Part shown: in pieces, positions 25,598 to 34,700 of the stretch
Layout of the letters: every line of letters starts with the position of its first letter
Position numbering within the stretch: the first letter of the stretch is position 1
From: Cytobacillus oceanisediminis
GTDB lineage: Bacteria; Bacillota; Bacilli; Bacillales; Cytobacillaceae
Assembly (NCBI RefSeq): GCF_022811925.1
Contig: NZ_CP065511.1
Coordinates: forward strand, 448,001 to 512,000
Length of the DNA: 64,000 nt
Direction of reading: 5' to 3'
Notes under the pieces: generated by a model
What the model was told of the DNA's origin: nothing
Database searches by the model: none
Seen by the model: only the letters and a program-made list of their open reading frames with translations
Made by a program: the position numbers and the translations under genes

Positions 25598-27070
25598 ATG
25601 CTAAGCGTTCAGCAAGTTACTGGCGGATATGCCGGTGCACCGGTTGTGAATAATATCAGTTTTGAAGTGGAAAAAGGGGAGCTTTTCGGAATATTGGGGC
25701 CGAATGGAAGCGGCAAGACCACGATTCTGAAAATGCTGAGCGGCATTCTGCCTCATAAGTCAGGAGATATACTGATCAAAGGAAAGAACCTTTCACAGTA
25801 TACACCGAAAGAGCTTGCAAAAATTATTGCTGTTCTGCCGCAGCACTCCTCTCAGGCCTTTTCTTATACCGTAAAGGAAACGGTTTCCCTCGGCCGGTAT
25901 GCCCATCAAAAGGGGTGGTTCCAGAGCTGGTCCAGCAAAGATGAAGAAGCGGTCAATCGGGTCATGGAGCAGACAGGCATTTCCCGTTTTCAGGATTATG
26001 ATATTCAGCAATTATCCGGCGGTGAAAGACAGAGGGTGTTTTTAGCTCAGGCCCTTGCCCAGGAGCCGGAAATATTATTGCTGGATGAGCCGACTAACCA
26101 TCTTGATTTATCTTATCAAAAAGAATTGCTTGATCTCCTTTCTGTATGGTCAAAGGACTGCGGGCTGACGGTCATTTCCATTTTTCATGATTTGAATTTG
26201 GCCGGCCTGTATTGTGACCGCCTATTGCTGCTGGAGAATGGCGAAGTCAATATTAACCACGTTCCCAATGAGGTTTTAAAAGAAGGCAGGATACGTGAGG
26301 TCTATAGGACGAAGATTGAGAAGCTTCCGCATCCAAGAGTCCCGGCCCCTCAGATGGTGTTGGTGCCCGAACGCTCTCAGGCGGAAAGCCAATCAGTGAA
26401 TCGAATTGATCGATCCAGTCTTGAGGTAAAGGAAAACTTACTTGTCCTTCGCTCCCCATTTCCGCTGAAAACCATGTCATCAGGTGTAACCGGATCGGGC
26501 ACCGGCTGGAATCGCATATTTCTTAACCGGCATGTGAGCAAGAATTATGATTGCAGTGATCATAGAGCAGAGATGGCGGATTTTGTCCGGGAGATCGGCT
26601 TTGAACCCGGGGAAACCGTGGGGATGATGACCGCTGTATATGTTGAGGATCATAGCAGCAAATTTTACGAAGAAGGAACCTTCTCTGTATATGTGGTCGT
26701 GACAGCAGGTGTCGGCAATGCTGTTGATGCCTCGAAAAGTGAAGCACATTCTTATCATCTGACTCCGGGTACAATCAATACATGGGTTTTCGTTAATGGC
26801 AATCTGACAGAGGAAGCCTTTATTCAATGCATTATGACTGCAACCGAGGCAAAGACAAGAGCCTTATATGATCAGAAAGTAAAGGATGCAGTCACAGGGA
26901 CGATAGCGACCGGAACATCGACAGACAGCATTATGATTGCGGCCACACAGCAGGGAGAAAACCTGGAGTATGCGGGTACCATTACACCGCTTGGCAAAGT
27001 GATCGGAAAAGGTGTCTACGAATGTACTGTTGAGGCGATAAAAAAATCGCAAAGAAGGATAAAGAGATGA
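25598..27070 (+). CDS. BtuD-CbiZ fusion: cobalamin ABC ATPase with adenosylcobinamide amidohydrolase
   Basis: A 490-residue two-domain protein. Residues 1-255 are an ABC ATPase with Walker A GPNGSGKT (34-41), signature LSGGERQR (about 138) and Walker B LLLDEPTNHLD. Residues 270-485 match CbiZ, the amidohydrolase that removes aminopropanol from adenosylcobinamide to give adenosylcobyric acid, with the conserved VVVTAGVGNA and GTIATGTSTD motifs. The fusion couples import of cobinamide to its conversion for CbiB. Related fused proteins are known in bacilli (YvrA-type), so this is recognised, not new. Confidence 0.93.
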   Translation: MLSVQQVTGGYAGAPVVNNISFEVEKGELFGILGPNGSGKTTILKMLSGILPHKSGDILIKGKNLSQYTPKELAKIIAVLPQHSSQAFSYTVKETVSLGRYAHQKGWFQSWSSKDEEAVNRVMEQTGISRFQDYDIQQLSGGERQRVFLAQALAQEPEILLLDEPTNHLDLSYQKELLDLLSVWSKDCGLTVISIFHDLNLAGLYCDRLLLLENGEVNINHVPNEVLKEGRIREVYRTKIEKLPHPRVPAPQMVLVPERSQAESQSVNRIDRSSLEVKENLLVLRSPFPLKTMSSGVTGSGTGWNRIFLNRHVSKNYDCSDHRAEMADFVREIGFEPGETVGMMTAVYVEDHSSKFYEEGTFSVYVVVTAGVGNAVDASKSEAHSYHLTPGTINTWVFVNGNLTEEAFIQCIMTATEAKTRALYDQKVKDAVTGTIATGTSTDSIMIAATQQGENLEYAGTITPLGKVIGKGVYECTVEAIKKSQRRIKR

Positions 27071-28032
27071 TTTTATATCACCTGATCGCTTTAACCTTTG
27101 CCTGCATCATAGATAAGCTGATAGGAGACCCGCCAAACTGGCCGCATCCGGTCAGATGGATGGGAGCCCTGATACATAAACTTGAACAAGTTCTTAATAA
27201 AGGCCGCTTTAGAAAATTAAAAGGGATCATCATGCTATTTATAGTCCTGCTGGCAGCAGGAGGTATAACTTATTTAATCATATGGCTCTTCTATGAAATT
27301 CACCCGGTTGCCGGTATTCTGGCAGATGGGATTCTTATCTTCACAGCCATTGCACAAAAGAGTTTAAAAGACGCAGCACTGGAGGTCTATGAGCCTCTGG
27401 CAAAAGGAGATGTGGAAGAAGCAAGATTAAAGCTTTCATACATTGTCGGCAGGGATACAGATCGATTGGATGAGCCAGGCATTGTCAGGGCTGCCGTGGA
27501 GACAGTGGCTGAAAACACCAGTGATGGCATTACAGCTCCATTATTTTGGGCCATGATTGGCGGTGCTCCGCTGGCCCTTATCTACCGGGCCATTAATACA
27601 TGCGATTCGATGGTTGGCCATAGAAATGATAGATATATGGATTTTGGATGGGCATCCGCCAAAGTGGATGATATCGCGAACTGGATCCCGAGCCGGCTGA
27701 CATCGGTTTGCATCATGCTCACACAAAAGCCGGAACATTCTCCATATGAGGAAGCATGGGGAATCCTTTTAAGAGATGCACCAAAGCACCCGAGCCCAAA
27801 TAGCGGCTGGGGCGAAGCAGCTGTTGCAGCCCTTCTGGGGGTTCAGCTGGGAGGAATCAATTTTTATAAGGGTGTAATCTCAAACCGTGCAACGATGGGA
27901 AAGCCAATGGTGCTGCTTGAAAAAGAACATATTATAAAAAGCATTTCGATCATGAACAAGACGGTTTTCTTATTCTTGCTTTTATTATGGACAGGAGGGG
28001 TGTTCCTTGATTTGGCCTTCACATGGATCTAA
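27067..28032 (+). CDS. cbiB: Adenosylcobinamide-phosphate synthase CbiB
   Basis: A 321-residue polytopic membrane protein that joins adenosylcobyric acid to aminopropanol phosphate. Family signatures are DKLIGDPPNWPHPVRWMG (at 15-32), the VGRDTDRLDEPGIVRA cluster, ENTSDGITAP and APKHPSPNSGWGEAA. The start overlaps the previous gene by 4 bases and the end overlaps the next by 26. Product of CbiZ plus product of CobD feed this step. Confidence 0.95.
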   Translation: MILYHLIALTFACIIDKLIGDPPNWPHPVRWMGALIHKLEQVLNKGRFRKLKGIIMLFIVLLAAGGITYLIIWLFYEIHPVAGILADGILIFTAIAQKSLKDAALEVYEPLAKGDVEEARLKLSYIVGRDTDRLDEPGIVRAAVETVAENTSDGITAPLFWAMIGGAPLALIYRAINTCDSMVGHRNDRYMDFGWASAKVDDIANWIPSRLTSVCIMLTQKPEHSPYEEAWGILLRDAPKHPSPNSGWGEAAVAALLGVQLGGINFYKGVISNRATMGKPMVLLEKEHIIKSISIMNKTVFLFLLLLWTGGVFLDLAFTWI

Positions 28033-29083
28033 TCCGCAATATTTATATGAAGCGATTGATAAGCAAATGCCTGAGGAGCGGATTGATTTCAGTGCCAATA
28101 TCAATCCCCTTGGCCCTCCCCGCGAATTAAAAGAAAGGTGGGGAAGTCTATTCCAATATATTAGCGATTATCCGGATCCCCATTCTTCTCTATTAAAAAG
28201 CAAATTGGCGGATGCAGAGGGAATAAAAGAAACACAGATTCTGATAGGAAATGGAGGCGCAGAGCTAATCACCCTGATTGGCCGGATGATAGCCGGAAAA
28301 AGGGTGCTGATTATTCAGCCGGCTTTTTCGGAATATGAAGAGGCCTGCCGCGTTAATCATAGTACGGTGTCCTATCATCAGCTGGAGCCTGGAGACTGGG
28401 ATCTGAATATGGAAGCGCTATCTGAAAAGCTAAAAGTCGCGGAGGTTGTTTTCTTCTGCAACCCGAATAACCCGACAGGTATTTTTTACCCATCTTCAAT
28501 TGTGGGGAAATTGATTAAGAAGTGTCATATCCACAGCTGCCTGCTTATTATGGATGAAGCTTTTTATGACTTTGCCTGCGACTATCAATCTATTGTTCCT
28601 TTCATAGGAAAGGATTCGAATGTTGTGGTGCTGCGCTCCATGACAAAGATGTTTTCGATACCGGGCCTGCGCCTTGGATACATGATGGCAAGTGAGAGGT
28701 TAATTGAAAGAGCGGCTGCTCTGAAACCGCACTGGAGCGTGAATGCTCTTGCTTTAAAAGCAGGAGAATGGTGTCTGGACAGCAAAGAGCATGTCAGGCT
28801 GACAAAGAATTTGATCCGGCAGGAGAGAGAGAGGCTGGTTCAATTTTATCAGCAATTGGATTTTGAGGTTTCTCCTTCTTCCGTTAATTTCTATTTGTTA
28901 AGAGATCCGAAACTTGATGTGCAGCTGCCTCTCTTTCAATTTTTGCTTGAGAAAGGAATTATCCCAAGGCACACAATGAATTTCCCTGGCCTGGAAGGAA
29001 GATGGCTGCGCTTTGCGATTAAAGGGCCGAAAGACAATGATGTGCTGATGGAGGCGATGCAGGAATGGCGGAAGGATCGCTGA
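28007..29083 (+). CDS. cobD: L-threonine-O-3-phosphate decarboxylase CobD
   Basis: A 358-residue class I PLP-dependent enzyme that makes aminopropanol phosphate for CbiB. Landmarks are FSANINPLGPP near the N terminus, CNPNNPTGIF, DEAFYDF and the PLP lysine in RSMTKMFSIPGLRLG. TTG at 28007 follows AGGAGGGG by about 7 bases, which decides the start inside the end of cbiB. It has a HisC-like fold, but context excludes histidine synthesis. Confidence 0.92.
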   Translation: MIWPSHGSNPQYLYEAIDKQMPEERIDFSANINPLGPPRELKERWGSLFQYISDYPDPHSSLLKSKLADAEGIKETQILIGNGGAELITLIGRMIAGKRVLIIQPAFSEYEEACRVNHSTVSYHQLEPGDWDLNMEALSEKLKVAEVVFFCNPNNPTGIFYPSSIVGKLIKKCHIHSCLLIMDEAFYDFACDYQSIVPFIGKDSNVVVLRSMTKMFSIPGLRLGYMMASERLIERAAALKPHWSVNALALKAGEWCLDSKEHVRLTKNLIRQERERLVQFYQQLDFEVSPSSVNFYLLRDPKLDVQLPLFQFLLEKGIIPRHTMNFPGLEGRWLRFAIKGPKDNDVLMEAMQEWRKDR

Positions 29084-29640
29084 TTTTTATCTCCGGTGGA
29101 GTACGGAGCGGAAAGAGCTCCTTTGCAGAAAGGACTGCTGCCGGGCTGGCAATAAAGACGGAAGGAAAGCTTCATTATATTGCTGCCGGAAAAGCATATG
29201 ATTCCGAGATGGAGGCACGAATTCAGAGGCACCAAGATGACCGGGAAAAGAGCGGCTTGCACTGGACAACATGGGAACAGCCTTCCGCACTTGAAGAGAT
29301 CTCAGGGAACTTTAACAATCAGGATATTATTCTTTTCGATTGCTTGACCACTCTCTTAAATAATGAGCTTTTTAGAGCGGAAGACGTTTGGCGGAACAGA
29401 GAATTCCAGGACAAGCTGTCATCTGATCTTCTCAGGGCCATTTCTGAAATTCGCCAAAGATGCAGGTTCTTGATCGTTGTCAGCAACGAAGTCTTAAATG
29501 TGCCAATTGGCGAAAATGAACTGGTGATTACCTATTCAAAAATACTTGGGACGCTTCACAGGAATATAGTAGAGATGGCAGACGAAGCCGTTCTTGTCGA
29601 AGCTGGCATTCCCATTCTAATGAAAGGAGAACCGGCATGA
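29065..29640 (+). CDS. cobU: Adenosylcobinamide kinase/guanylyltransferase CobU
   Basis: A 191-residue P-loop enzyme that phosphorylates adenosylcobinamide and adds GMP. P-loop GGVRSGKSS begins at 11, the guanylylation histidine region HQDDREKSGLHWTTWEQP lies at 52-69, and FDCLTTLLNNEL and VSNEVLN are the later CobU motifs. It overlaps cobD by 19 nt and cbiP by 4 nt. Confidence 0.94.
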   Translation: MAEGSLIFISGGVRSGKSSFAERTAAGLAIKTEGKLHYIAAGKAYDSEMEARIQRHQDDREKSGLHWTTWEQPSALEEISGNFNNQDIILFDCLTTLLNNELFRAEDVWRNREFQDKLSSDLLRAISEIRQRCRFLIVVSNEVLNVPIGENELVITYSKILGTLHRNIVEMADEAVLVEAGIPILMKGEPA

Positions 29641-31160
29641 AAGGAATTATGATTCAGGGCACGTCATCTGACGCCGGGAAAAGCCTGATTGCTACGGCTC
29701 TTTGCCGGGCATTCTCCAATGAAGGTTTCCGCACGGCTCCTTTTAAATCCCAGAATATGTCCAATAATTCATACGTGACAAAGGATGGAAATGAAATCGG
29801 CAGGGCACAGGGCATTCAGGCTGAAGCGGCAAGAACTGAAGCTGCTGTCTGGATGAATCCCATTCTCCTTAAGCCTCAATCCGCTCAGAATGCGGAGGTC
29901 ATTCTCCTTGGAAAAGCAGTCAATTCCCTATCTGGAAGAAGCTATCGGGAATCCTTTTATGAGAAAGGATTGGAAACAATCAGGGAGGCGCTGCAGCTGC
30001 TTGATGCTCAATACGAGCTGCTTGTGATAGAGGGAGCTGGCAGCCCTGTTGAAATTAATTTAAAAGATAAAGAGCTTGTTAATATGAAAGTCGCCGAAAT
30101 GGCGGATGTGCCAGTCATCCTGGTTGCCGATATTGACAGGGGCGGTGTTTTTGCCAGCATTGTTGGAACCCTGGAGCTTTTCACCAAACTGGAAAGACAG
30201 CGGGTTGCGGGCATTATCATTAATAAATTCCGCGGAGATATCACGCTGTTTGAGGATGGCATCCGCTGGATCGAGGAAAGGACTGGCATCCCTGTCCTTG
30301 GGGTTCTTCCATACTTGGATGACCATATGATCGATGCAGAGGATTCCCTATCCATTCAGGCTGCTGTTCCAAGGGCTGGAGGAGGTATTCTGGATATTGC
30401 AGTGCTTCGGCCGCCATTTATTTCAAACTTCAGTGACATCGATCCGTTTTACTATGAAGATGACGTAAGCATTAGATGGGTAAGGCATCTATCGGAGGCT
30501 GGCTCGCCTGATGCGGTGATCATTCCCGGCACAAAGAGCACTATTCGCGATTTGCGCTATTTCAAGGAAAAAGGTCTGGCGGAATGGATTGTGCGCTATG
30601 CTGCCGATGGAGGTTCTATTGCCGGCATTTGCGGAGGATACCAGATGCTGGGCAGGAGATTAATCGATATGGCAGGTTCTGATACCGGGAATCCATATGA
30701 AAAGGAAAAAGGCTTGAATTTGATACCGGCAGATACCATTTTTCATGAACGCAAGAAGACCGTGCAGGTGAAGGGCAGTCTGCATTCAAGCACGAACCTT
30801 CCCGTAAAAGAAATTTTGGATGGATATGAAATCCATTTAGGTGAAACAGTTCTTGAAAATGATTTTGGTGGCAATCGCCTTCTGCTGCTTCAAAATGGCG
30901 AAGAAGATGGATTTTATGGGAATGAAGGCCGTCTGGTAGGGACGTATATGCACCACATCTTCCATAATGATGAATGGAGGGGTGCGTGGCTTAATTCCCT
31001 GCGCAAACAAAAAGGCATTCCAAGTAAGGAGCCTGTCCGAATAAAAGCCCTGAAGGATAGGAAATACAACGAACTGGCGGAAAATATGATACAGCATCTT
31101 GATTGGGAAAAATTAAAGGAAATTGTCTTTAGCTGGAGAAAACAGAATGAAATGGCTTAA
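29637..31160 (+). CDS. cobQ: Cobyric acid synthase CbiP/CobQ
   Basis: A 507-residue glutamine-dependent amidase that forms four amides on adenosylcobyrinic acid a,c-diamide. The N-terminal dethiobiotin-synthetase-like domain has GTSSDAGKS (8-16) and FKSQNMSNNSYVT; the C-terminal GATase_3 domain has AGICGGYQMLG with the nucleophile Cys (near 334) and a late YMHHIFHN. It is the one gene here that belongs to the corrin pathway before the amidated ring, which is odd in a salvage operon. Confidence 0.94.
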   Translation: MKGIMIQGTSSDAGKSLIATALCRAFSNEGFRTAPFKSQNMSNNSYVTKDGNEIGRAQGIQAEAARTEAAVWMNPILLKPQSAQNAEVILLGKAVNSLSGRSYRESFYEKGLETIREALQLLDAQYELLVIEGAGSPVEINLKDKELVNMKVAEMADVPVILVADIDRGGVFASIVGTLELFTKLERQRVAGIIINKFRGDITLFEDGIRWIEERTGIPVLGVLPYLDDHMIDAEDSLSIQAAVPRAGGGILDIAVLRPPFISNFSDIDPFYYEDDVSIRWVRHLSEAGSPDAVIIPGTKSTIRDLRYFKEKGLAEWIVRYAADGGSIAGICGGYQMLGRRLIDMAGSDTGNPYEKEKGLNLIPADTIFHERKKTVQVKGSLHSSTNLPVKEILDGYEIHLGETVLENDFGGNRLLLLQNGEEDGFYGNEGRLVGTYMHHIFHNDEWRGAWLNSLRKQKGIPSKEPVRIKALKDRKYNELAENMIQHLDWEKLKEIVFSWRKQNEMA

Positions 31161-31938
31161 AGGATTATTGATCAACCTTCAATTTTTTACAAGCATTCCC
31201 ATTCCAATATCCCTGCCCATGGATAAGCCTCATTTGGAGAAGGCAATCAGAACCTTCCCTATAGCCGGCCTCATTCAGGGGAGCATATACGCATTTATTC
31301 TCTATGCTTTTCTTGAATGGACTCCTTTTTCACTCTTGGCTGCGGCCTTTGCCGTCTGGCTGGCCGGCATTTTGCTAACCGGCGGGATCCATCTTGATGG
31401 GTGGATGGATGCGAGCGATGCGTTCTTCTCCTATCGCGATCAGGAAAGGCGGCTGGAAATCATGAGTGATCCCCGGGTGGGGGCGTTCGGGGTGCTGTCC
31501 ATCATTGTATTGCTGGGTACCCGTTTTCTATTTATCTATGAAATTGTCCTTTTATCAAATGCATATTCCTATTTTTTAATCGCATTGATTCCTTTTTTAA
31601 GCAAGATGATAATGGGGGTATTGCTGATAAAAGTTAAGGCAGCCAAAAAAGAGGGGCTGGGCTCATTATTTCAGCAGGCTGCTTCGAAAAGCACCTTATT
31701 TATTTACCCAATCTTCCTTCTGGCCGCCGCTGCAGCTGCCGGGCTGGCTGGTTACCCGGCTATTGTTGGATTTCTTTTCATGGTTCTTTTTTCAATATTG
31801 TTATTCGCATTCTTATCAAGGAAAGTCATTGCCTGGTTTGGCGGAATGACTGGGGATGTACTTGGGGCCAGTGTGGAAGGGACGGAGGTGCTATTATGGA
31901 TGATACTGTGGCTGTTGCATTATTTCGTCATGGGCTGA
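31147..31938 (+). CDS. cobS: Adenosylcobinamide-GDP ribazoletransferase (cobalamin synthase) CobS
   Basis: A 263-residue membrane enzyme that joins adenosylcobinamide-GDP to alpha-ribazole or its phosphate. Visible are the INLQFFTSIPIP opening, the metal-binding GGIHLDGWMDASDAFFS motif and the MSDPRVGAFG motif, among six or seven hydrophobic helices. ATG at 31147 has GGAG about 8 bases upstream; the longer frame at 31123 lies inside cobQ without a site. It overlaps cobQ and cobC. Confidence 0.94.
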   Translation: MKWLKGLLINLQFFTSIPIPISLPMDKPHLEKAIRTFPIAGLIQGSIYAFILYAFLEWTPFSLLAAAFAVWLAGILLTGGIHLDGWMDASDAFFSYRDQERRLEIMSDPRVGAFGVLSIIVLLGTRFLFIYEIVLLSNAYSYFLIALIPFLSKMIMGVLLIKVKAAKKEGLGSLFQQAASKSTLFIYPIFLLAAAAAAGLAGYPAIVGFLFMVLFSILLFAFLSRKVIAWFGGMTGDVLGASVEGTEVLLWMILWLLHYFVMG

Positions 31939-32513
31939 CAGAAGCCAATAAGTCCCATGCTTATCTGGGATGGACAGATTCCCCTTTGTGTCCCGAACAT
32001 AGGGATAAGCTTGCCGCGGAGCCTCAAGACTATAGAAGAATTTTTGCAAGTGATTTAGGCAGATGCATGAAGACGGCAGCTATTCTTTTCCCTAATCATT
32101 CTATTGAATCATGTCCCGAATGGAGAGAAATGCATTTTGGTGAGTGGGAAGGCAGGACTTATCAAGAACTGAAAGATAAACCAGCTTATCAAAAATGGCT
32201 GGAAGATCCTTTCTCAGGAGTGCTGCCTGGAGGGGAATCCTTTTCAGCATTTACAGCAAGAGTGGATAAAGGGTGGCAGAATTTAACCGATCAATTGCTT
32301 CGGAAGGATATTCGTGATGCTGCCGTTATTACACACGGCGGGGTCATAAGGTATCTTCTGGGAAAGTATGCTCCGGAGAAAAAAGAATTCTGGGAATGGC
32401 AAGTTCCGTTTGGAAGAGGCTATGAGCTTAGATGGACACGGGAAGAGTTTAGGAGGGGCGAGAGATGCACTTCATTACAGGAGGCGCCTTTAACGGGAAA
32501 TCCCGATGGGTGA
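31896..32513 (+). CDS. cobC: Alpha-ribazole phosphatase-type histidine phosphatase CobC
   Basis: A 205-residue phosphoglycerate-mutase-fold phosphatase, shown by LFRHGLTEAN (catalytic His near 12), REMHFGEWEG, and the distal VITHGGVIR. In this operon the likely task is removal of the phosphate from alpha-ribazole-5'-phosphate or adenosylcobalamin-5'-phosphate. It overlaps cobS by 43 nt; GGAGG precedes its ATG. Confidence 0.86.
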   Translation: MDDTVAVALFRHGLTEANKSHAYLGWTDSPLCPEHRDKLAAEPQDYRRIFASDLGRCMKTAAILFPNHSIESCPEWREMHFGEWEGRTYQELKDKPAYQKWLEDPFSGVLPGGESFSAFTARVDKGWQNLTDQLLRKDIRDAAVITHGGVIRYLLGKYAPEKKEFWEWQVPFGRGYELRWTREEFRRGERCTSLQEAPLTGNPDG

Positions 32514-32890
32514 AGGAATTTTATCAATTGGATGATACTCCTCATAAATGGATTTCAGCTTATCAAGGTGAGTTGGCCGGCGATTTGGATCAAAATCTAA
32601 TCGTCTATGAGGGAATCGAGCTGATGATTCGGGAATGGTCACAAGCGCTGGAGTTTGAAGAGATTCGGGACAAGTGGCAGGAGATGCTGGCAAAATGGCA
32701 AAAGTGGGAAAAAACAGCTGTCAATCGAAAGCTCGTTTTAATCGGATCTGATATTTCAAAAGGCATTGTTCCAATGGAAGCAGCTGACCGAAAGTGGCGG
32801 GATGCGTCAGGCTGGGCCTTTCAGGATGCCGCTGCTGCTGCAGATAGAGTTGATTTGATTTGGTATGGCATTAGTCAAAAAATAAAATGA
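32465..32890 (+). CDS. Short CobU-like P-loop protein
   Basis: A 141-residue protein that opens MHFITGGAFNGKSRWV, a CobU-style P-loop (GGAFNGKS), and ends with a CobU-like tail (GSDISKGIVPMEAADRKWRD). The middle, where CobU has the histidine used for guanylylation, is shorter and lacks the HRxxR pattern. It may have kept only nucleotide binding or kinase activity, or act as a CobU partner. It overlaps cobC by 49 nt, and AGGAGGGG precedes its ATG. Confidence 0.8.
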   Translation: MHFITGGAFNGKSRWVKEFYQLDDTPHKWISAYQGELAGDLDQNLIVYEGIELMIREWSQALEFEEIRDKWQEMLAKWQKWEKTAVNRKLVLIGSDISKGIVPMEAADRKWRDASGWAFQDAAAAADRVDLIWYGISQKIK

Positions 32891-32905
32891 AATGGGGAAT
32901 TGCTG

Positions 32906-33493
32906 ATGAAACTTTATACACGAACTGGTGATGAGGGAAAAACAAGCATTATCGGAGGCAGGGTGGAAAAGGATGATGTAAGGGTTGAAGCATACGGAAC
33001 AGTGGATGAAGTCAACTGTTTTGTCGGGCAGGCTATGACACAGCTGGATCCGTCCATTTTTCAGGATGTCCTGGAGGATCTGGAGAAGATCCAGCATGAG
33101 CTTTTTGACTGTGGCGGCGACCTTGCAAATGTTTCGAAAAAGCGGGAGCTGAAATTGTCGAAGGAATCTGTAGACTATTTGGAGACTACGATTGATAAAT
33201 TGATTGAAGAAGCGCCAAAGCTTGAAAGGTTTATTCTGCCTGGGGGAGCACCTGCATCTGCATCCATTCATATTGCCAGGACAGTAACCCGGAGAGCGGA
33301 GCGGCTCGTGGTCTCACTAAAAAAAGCGGATCCGGAAACCTCTGCAGTGGCACTGAAATTCCTGAATCGTTTATCTGATTATTTCTTTGCCCTGGCAAGA
33401 GTGGTTAATTTCCGTCTTAACCAGAAAGATGTGGAGTATGTGCGCAGTGCCAATGTATTCCGTGAAGGAAAGCGCAAGGAGGATAAAGAATGA
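32906..33493 (+). CDS. PduO-type corrinoid adenosyltransferase
   Basis: A 195-residue ATP:cob(I)alamin adenosyltransferase that forms the Co-C bond. The ATP-binding N terminus YTRTGDEGKTSIIGG, the middle ERFILPGG and the trimer signature TVTRRAERLVV are all present. ATG at 32906 is preferred over TTG at 32900 because GGGGAA is 6 bases before it and abuts the TTG. It makes adenosylated substrates for CbiZ, CbiB and CobU. Confidence 0.94.
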   Translation: MKLYTRTGDEGKTSIIGGRVEKDDVRVEAYGTVDEVNCFVGQAMTQLDPSIFQDVLEDLEKIQHELFDCGGDLANVSKKRELKLSKESVDYLETTIDKLIEEAPKLERFILPGGAPASASIHIARTVTRRAERLVVSLKKADPETSAVALKFLNRLSDYFFALARVVNFRLNQKDVEYVRSANVFREGKRKEDKE

Positions 33494-33984
33494 AAAGCAA
33501 GCGATTGGGCATGGCAGCCATGCTTGTTGCACTGACAGCAATCGGTGCAGCGATTAAAGTTCCGGCCATAATCGGAAGCGTGGCACTGGATGCATTTCCT
33601 GCTTTGCTTGCAGCCGTACTGCTTGGAGGCTATGGCGGTGCGGCCGTTGCGGCCATCGGGCATCTGCTGTCGGCGTTATTGGGCGGCATGCCTTTAGGGC
33701 CTCTTCATCTCCTGATTGCTGTTGAAATGGCACTGTTAGCCTTTATTTTCAGTTCATTGTATCAGAGAGGCCGGCACTGGCTGGCGGGAATTCTTTTTGT
33801 GTTAGGCAATGCCTTTGCAGCCCCGCTTCCATTTATCTTTTTAATGGGCCAGGCCTTTTACCTGGCAATTGTGCCTTCTCTTTTTATAGGCTCTGTGATA
33901 AATGCTGCTATTGCTTATATAGCTATTCCGAGACTCGCCAAGCTTGTGGGCCCGGCTATGACCAAAGCGGGTGCTGAGCAGTGA
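33490..33984 (+). CDS. cblT: ECF transporter S component CblT (probable alpha-ribazole transporter)
   Basis: A 164-residue, very hydrophobic protein with about five to six helices, the size and shape of an ECF S component. It overlaps the adenosyltransferase by 4 nt and the next gene by 4 nt. The next gene is the alpha-ribazole kinase CblS, and the CblT-CblS pair is established as an alpha-ribazole uptake and kinase pair in other Firmicutes. The substrate is assigned from this pairing, not from residues. Confidence 0.8.
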   Translation: MKSKRLGMAAMLVALTAIGAAIKVPAIIGSVALDAFPALLAAVLLGGYGGAAVAAIGHLLSALLGGMPLGPLHLLIAVEMALLAFIFSSLYQRGRHWLAGILFVLGNAFAAPLPFIFLMGQAFYLAIVPSLFIGSVINAAIAYIAIPRLAKLVGPAMTKAGAEQ

Positions 33985-34700
33985 GGGATGTCTTAAGCTT
34001 TCCTTTTAATTCTGAAGAAATGATTGTGGTAGCCAGTGATAACAGCGGAGCAATCGGCGAGAAAGAACAGGATGCTGTCCAGGTTCCTTACGAGACCGTT
34101 TCGTATTATTCCTTCCGTGTCGCTGTCATGGAATGTTTGTCAGCAGGTGCTCAGCCATTTGCAGCTGCCCTTCAGAATTTCTGCGGTGATGATGCCTGGG
34201 ATCAGCTTATACGGGGCATTAAGAAGGGGGCCGATGAATTAGGCCTTGCGGAACTGCAAATCACCGGCAGTACCGAAAGTAATTTTAACCTGCTTCAATC
34301 TGCTGTAGGGTTATCTGTACTTGGCAAAAGGCAGGGAAAGCTTCCTGCTGAGACCCTAACGTATACAGATGATACAAGGATAGGGGTTATCGGTTCCCCT
34401 TTGGTTGGCCAGGAGCTGATTGAGAGGGAGGCGGAGGCAGCACCCCTGAAGCTTTTTAAAATAATTAACTCCATTAAAGATATCGAGACGCTTCCTGTAG
34501 GTTCAAAAGGCATTCTGAACGAGCTGAACGGGCTGTTCTCCAATAGGAAGTTTGAGGTTAAGGACCTTGAATCAGAAGTGGACTTGGGGAAATCAGCAGG
34601 CCCATCCACTTGTTTTATAGCCATTTTTTCCGAAGCGAAATCGGAAGAAATCAGAAAATTGGCAGGAAGTTATTTTCATATACTGAAAAGAAAGGCATGA
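33981..34700 (+). CDS. cblS: Alpha-ribazole kinase CblS
   Basis: A 239-residue protein of the AIR-synthase/PurM-like ATP-binding group, with DNSGAIGEKEQDAV near 20-33 and the MECLSAGAQP motif. In Firmicutes lacking CobT, CblS phosphorylates imported alpha-ribazole to alpha-ribazole-5'-phosphate, replacing the CobT reaction. GTG at 33981 overlaps cblT. Strong by context and size; the annotation hydrogenase-maturation-like factor seen in databases for such proteins is less likely. Confidence 0.82.
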   Translation: MRDVLSFPFNSEEMIVVASDNSGAIGEKEQDAVQVPYETVSYYSFRVAVMECLSAGAQPFAAALQNFCGDDAWDQLIRGIKKGADELGLAELQITGSTESNFNLLQSAVGLSVLGKRQGKLPAETLTYTDDTRIGVIGSPLVGQELIEREAEAAPLKLFKIINSIKDIETLPVGSKGILNELNGLFSNRKFEVKDLESEVDLGKSAGPSTCFIAIFSEAKSEEIRKLAGSYFHILKRKA

